41,250 nt of DNA. Origin: Streptomyces albidochromogenes (GTDB lineage Bacteria; Actinomycetota; Actinomycetes; Streptomycetales; Streptomycetaceae). Made by a program: the position numbers and the translations under genes. Below are positions 39,965-41,250 of the stretch, in pieces. The stretch is from contig NZ_VBVX01000018.1 of the NCBI RefSeq assembly GCF_005981925.1, positions 1-41,250 on the forward strand, written 5' to 3'. Every line of letters begins with the position of its first letter. The first letter of the stretch is position 1. Below the pieces are notes generated by a model. The model did not search any database. It was not told where the DNA came from and saw only the letters and a list, made by a program, of their open reading frames with translations.

Positions 39965-40001
39965 CATGTGCCCCCACTTGCCCCTGAAGCGGGCGCACAT
40001 G
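39965..40001. promoter_or_regulatory. Inverted repeat upstream of the PRC-barrel gene
   Basis: CATGTGC (39965-39971) and GCACATG (39995-40001) pair perfectly; the next inner bases CCC/GGG also pair after one mismatch. Upstream of the PRC gene and just beyond the beta-lactamase end, it could be an operator or a terminator for the latter. Confidence 0.4.
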
Positions 40002-40080
40002 CGTGAAGAATCGTGCGACGGCCTTGCGGCTTCGGCCGGCGACCAGAACGGAACCCGGCGCCCCACGCGCGTGCCGCCCG

Positions 40081-41060
40081 CTACGACAGCGTTTCGGCGA
40101 CCACCGACGCCGCTTCCGCGATCAGCCTGTCGTCGTGCCCGGCGTCCTCCTCGTCGCGGTTCGACATGATCGCCACGACGATCGGAGCGGAGCCCGGCGG
40201 CCACACCACGGCGATGTCGTTGCGGCCCCGTAGCCGCTTCCGGTCCCCGTCTTGTCGCCGACCACCCAGCCCTCGGGCATCCCGGCCCTGATGGTCCGGT
40301 CCCCGGTGGTGTTGGTGCGCAGCCACTGCGTGAGCTGTGCCCGCTCCTCCTCGCCGAGGACGTCGCCGAGTACGAACGCGCGCAGGTCCTCGGCCATCGC
40401 GCGAGGCGTACTCGTGTCGCGGGTGTCGCCCGGGGCCCAGCGGCTCAGCTCGGGCTCCCGGCGTTCCACCCGGATCACGTCGTCGCCCATCCGCGCGAGG
40501 TGGGCGTCCAGGCCCTTCGGCCCGCCGAGCGCGTCCAGCAACAGGTTCGCCGCCGCGTTGTCACTGAACCGGACGGCCGCGTCGCACAGCTCGCACAGGG
40601 TCATCCCGGTGCCGACGTGCTTCTCGGTCACGGGGGAGTGGGCGACCAGATCCGCCTCGGAGTACCTGACCACCCGGTTCGTCCCGCTCAAGGAGTACGT
40701 GCGCAACACGGCGCCGGCGGCCAGCGCCTTGAACGTCGAGGCGTAGGCGAAACGCTCCCGGTCGTTGTGGGTCACCTCGCGCCCGGTGCCCGTGTCGACG
40801 GCGTACACCCCCAGCCGTGCGTCGAACTTCCGCTCAAGCGCCTTCAGTTCGCGGGCGAACGGCTTCGCCGGCGCGCTCGGCCCCGCCGCCGCCGAAGTGG
40901 GGGACGGGGGTGCGGGCGAGGCCGAGGGGGCGCCCTGGCCGCAGGCCGCCAGCGGGACGAGGGAGAGCGTCGCGAGCGCGCCGAGGAGGGCGCGCCGGGC
41001 ACGGACGCGCCGCACGGGAGGCGCGGGCTGCTTGCACTGCCGGGGCTGCGCGGGCTGCAT
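40081..41060 (-). pseudogene. Class A beta-lactamase lipoprotein, broken by a one-base frameshift
   Basis: From ATG 41060 (GGAGG eight bases upstream) the frame encodes a lipoprotein signal ([12 protein letters not shown], lipobox Cys40) and a class A beta-lactamase: STFK at 108-111, SDN at 166-168, EPELS at 202-206 (Ambler ExxLN with Ser for Asn170) and KTG at 270-272. Just after [11 protein letters not shown] the frame shifts: the correct continuation ([20 protein letters not shown], then the last helix [17 protein letters not shown]) lies in another frame. A missing base in the run of four C at 40226-40229 explains it exactly. As read, a false tail extends to 40122. It is either a recent pseudogene or a sequencing error. 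Confidence 0.88.
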
Positions 41061-41142
41061 GGTCCGAACCTCCGAGGTACGCCCCGCGTGCGGGGTGTGC
41101 GGCGGGACGGGGCGAGCGGCACGGCCCCGTCCCGGTGCGTGG

Positions 41143-41250
41143 TCATGATTGCCGCACCCGCCCACCTTCGCCCTCGGGCGCCATGCGGTCCAATGCGCTC
41201 CCGAGCTGTTCCCCGCCGAACCGGCTCACCCTGTCGCCACCGGCCGTGAC
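41143..41250 (-). CDS. C-terminal part of an unidentified gene (runs off window edge)
   Basis: A minus-strand frame is open from the window edge to a TGA at 41143-41145 (35 codons). It reads [20 protein letters not shown], then [12 protein letters not shown]. Third positions are mostly G/C, but the piece is too short to identify. It lies 82 bases upstream of the beta-lactamase gene on the same strand. Confidence 0.35.
   Translation of the reverse strand, partial: VTAGGDRVSRFGGEQLGSALDRMAPEGEGGRVRQS

Overview
The window is very GC-rich and has dense genes on both strands. It shows strong third-codon-position G/C, frequent GTG starts, GGAGG-type ribosome binding sites and many strong GC hairpins between convergent genes. 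These features, and the families present (PaaX, PPOX, VOC, DUF4386 and CsbD proteins, a RAE-preceded rifampicin monooxygenase, and a class A lipoprotein beta-lactamase), point to a Streptomyces or close relative. I see no rRNA, tRNA, CRISPR array or insertion sequence. The mix of accessory enzymes, orphan regulators and several gene remnants looks more like a chromosome arm than the core. That placement is inference.

Layout, left to right. (1) 1-9.1 kb: the start of an acyltransferase; a cupin/zinc-ribbon protein; a small hypothetical; an ABM monooxygenase with membrane tail; a WD40-protein remnant; a CtaG/DUF2243 membrane pair; then an overlapping pair of an S9 peptidase and an N-acetylglutaminylglutamine-type amidotransferase (asnO family); and a membrane-anchored hypothetical. 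(2) 9.2-13.9 kb: a 25-residue ribosomal protein bL37 gene with a duplicated initiation region; an orphan glycine-amidinotransferase-like gene with less GC-biased codons; a hemerythrin; an aminoglycoside phosphotransferase-like kinase; a secreted HAD phosphatase. (3) 13.9-20.5 kb: PPOX protein, PaaX-like regulator, GNAT, alpha/beta-hydrolase, two VOC proteins flanking a broken AraC regulator, an AlkD-type glycosylase and a DUF488 protein.

(4) 20.5-26.6 kb: a secreted SurE nucleotidase downstream of an MFS transporter preceded by paired TGACACGTG sites; a rifampicin monooxygenase (rox) with a rifamycin-associated-element-like inverted repeat upstream; a quinone-reductase-like oxidoreductase. 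(5) 26.8-33.5 kb: a tiny membrane peptide, ECF sigma factor and Cys-motif membrane protein in overlapping order; an FMN reductase; a phospholipase D family protein; a divergent EamA exporter/LysR pair with a LysR box; another VOC protein. (6) 33.7-38 kb: divergent DUF4386/TetR genes with twin palindromic operators, then an operon of a small protein, a polyprenyl diphosphate synthase and an MpaB/Lcp-family oxygenase. A cluster of sites sharing the TetR operator core lies before the oxygenase gene. (7) 38-41 kb: stress-type small proteins (CsbD, RsbW-like ATPase, PRC-barrel), a class A beta-lactamase broken by a one-base frameshift, and the end of an unidentified gene.

The best candidates for an undescribed system are: the prenyl-chain synthase plus chain-cleaving oxygenase operon, possibly under the neighbouring TetR; the amidotransferase/S9-peptidase pair, which lacks the usual NAGGN synthetase and M42 peptidase partners here; and the orphan amidinotransferase. 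Signs of gene decay (WD40 fragment, AraC internal deletion, frameshifted beta-lactamase) recur through the window.
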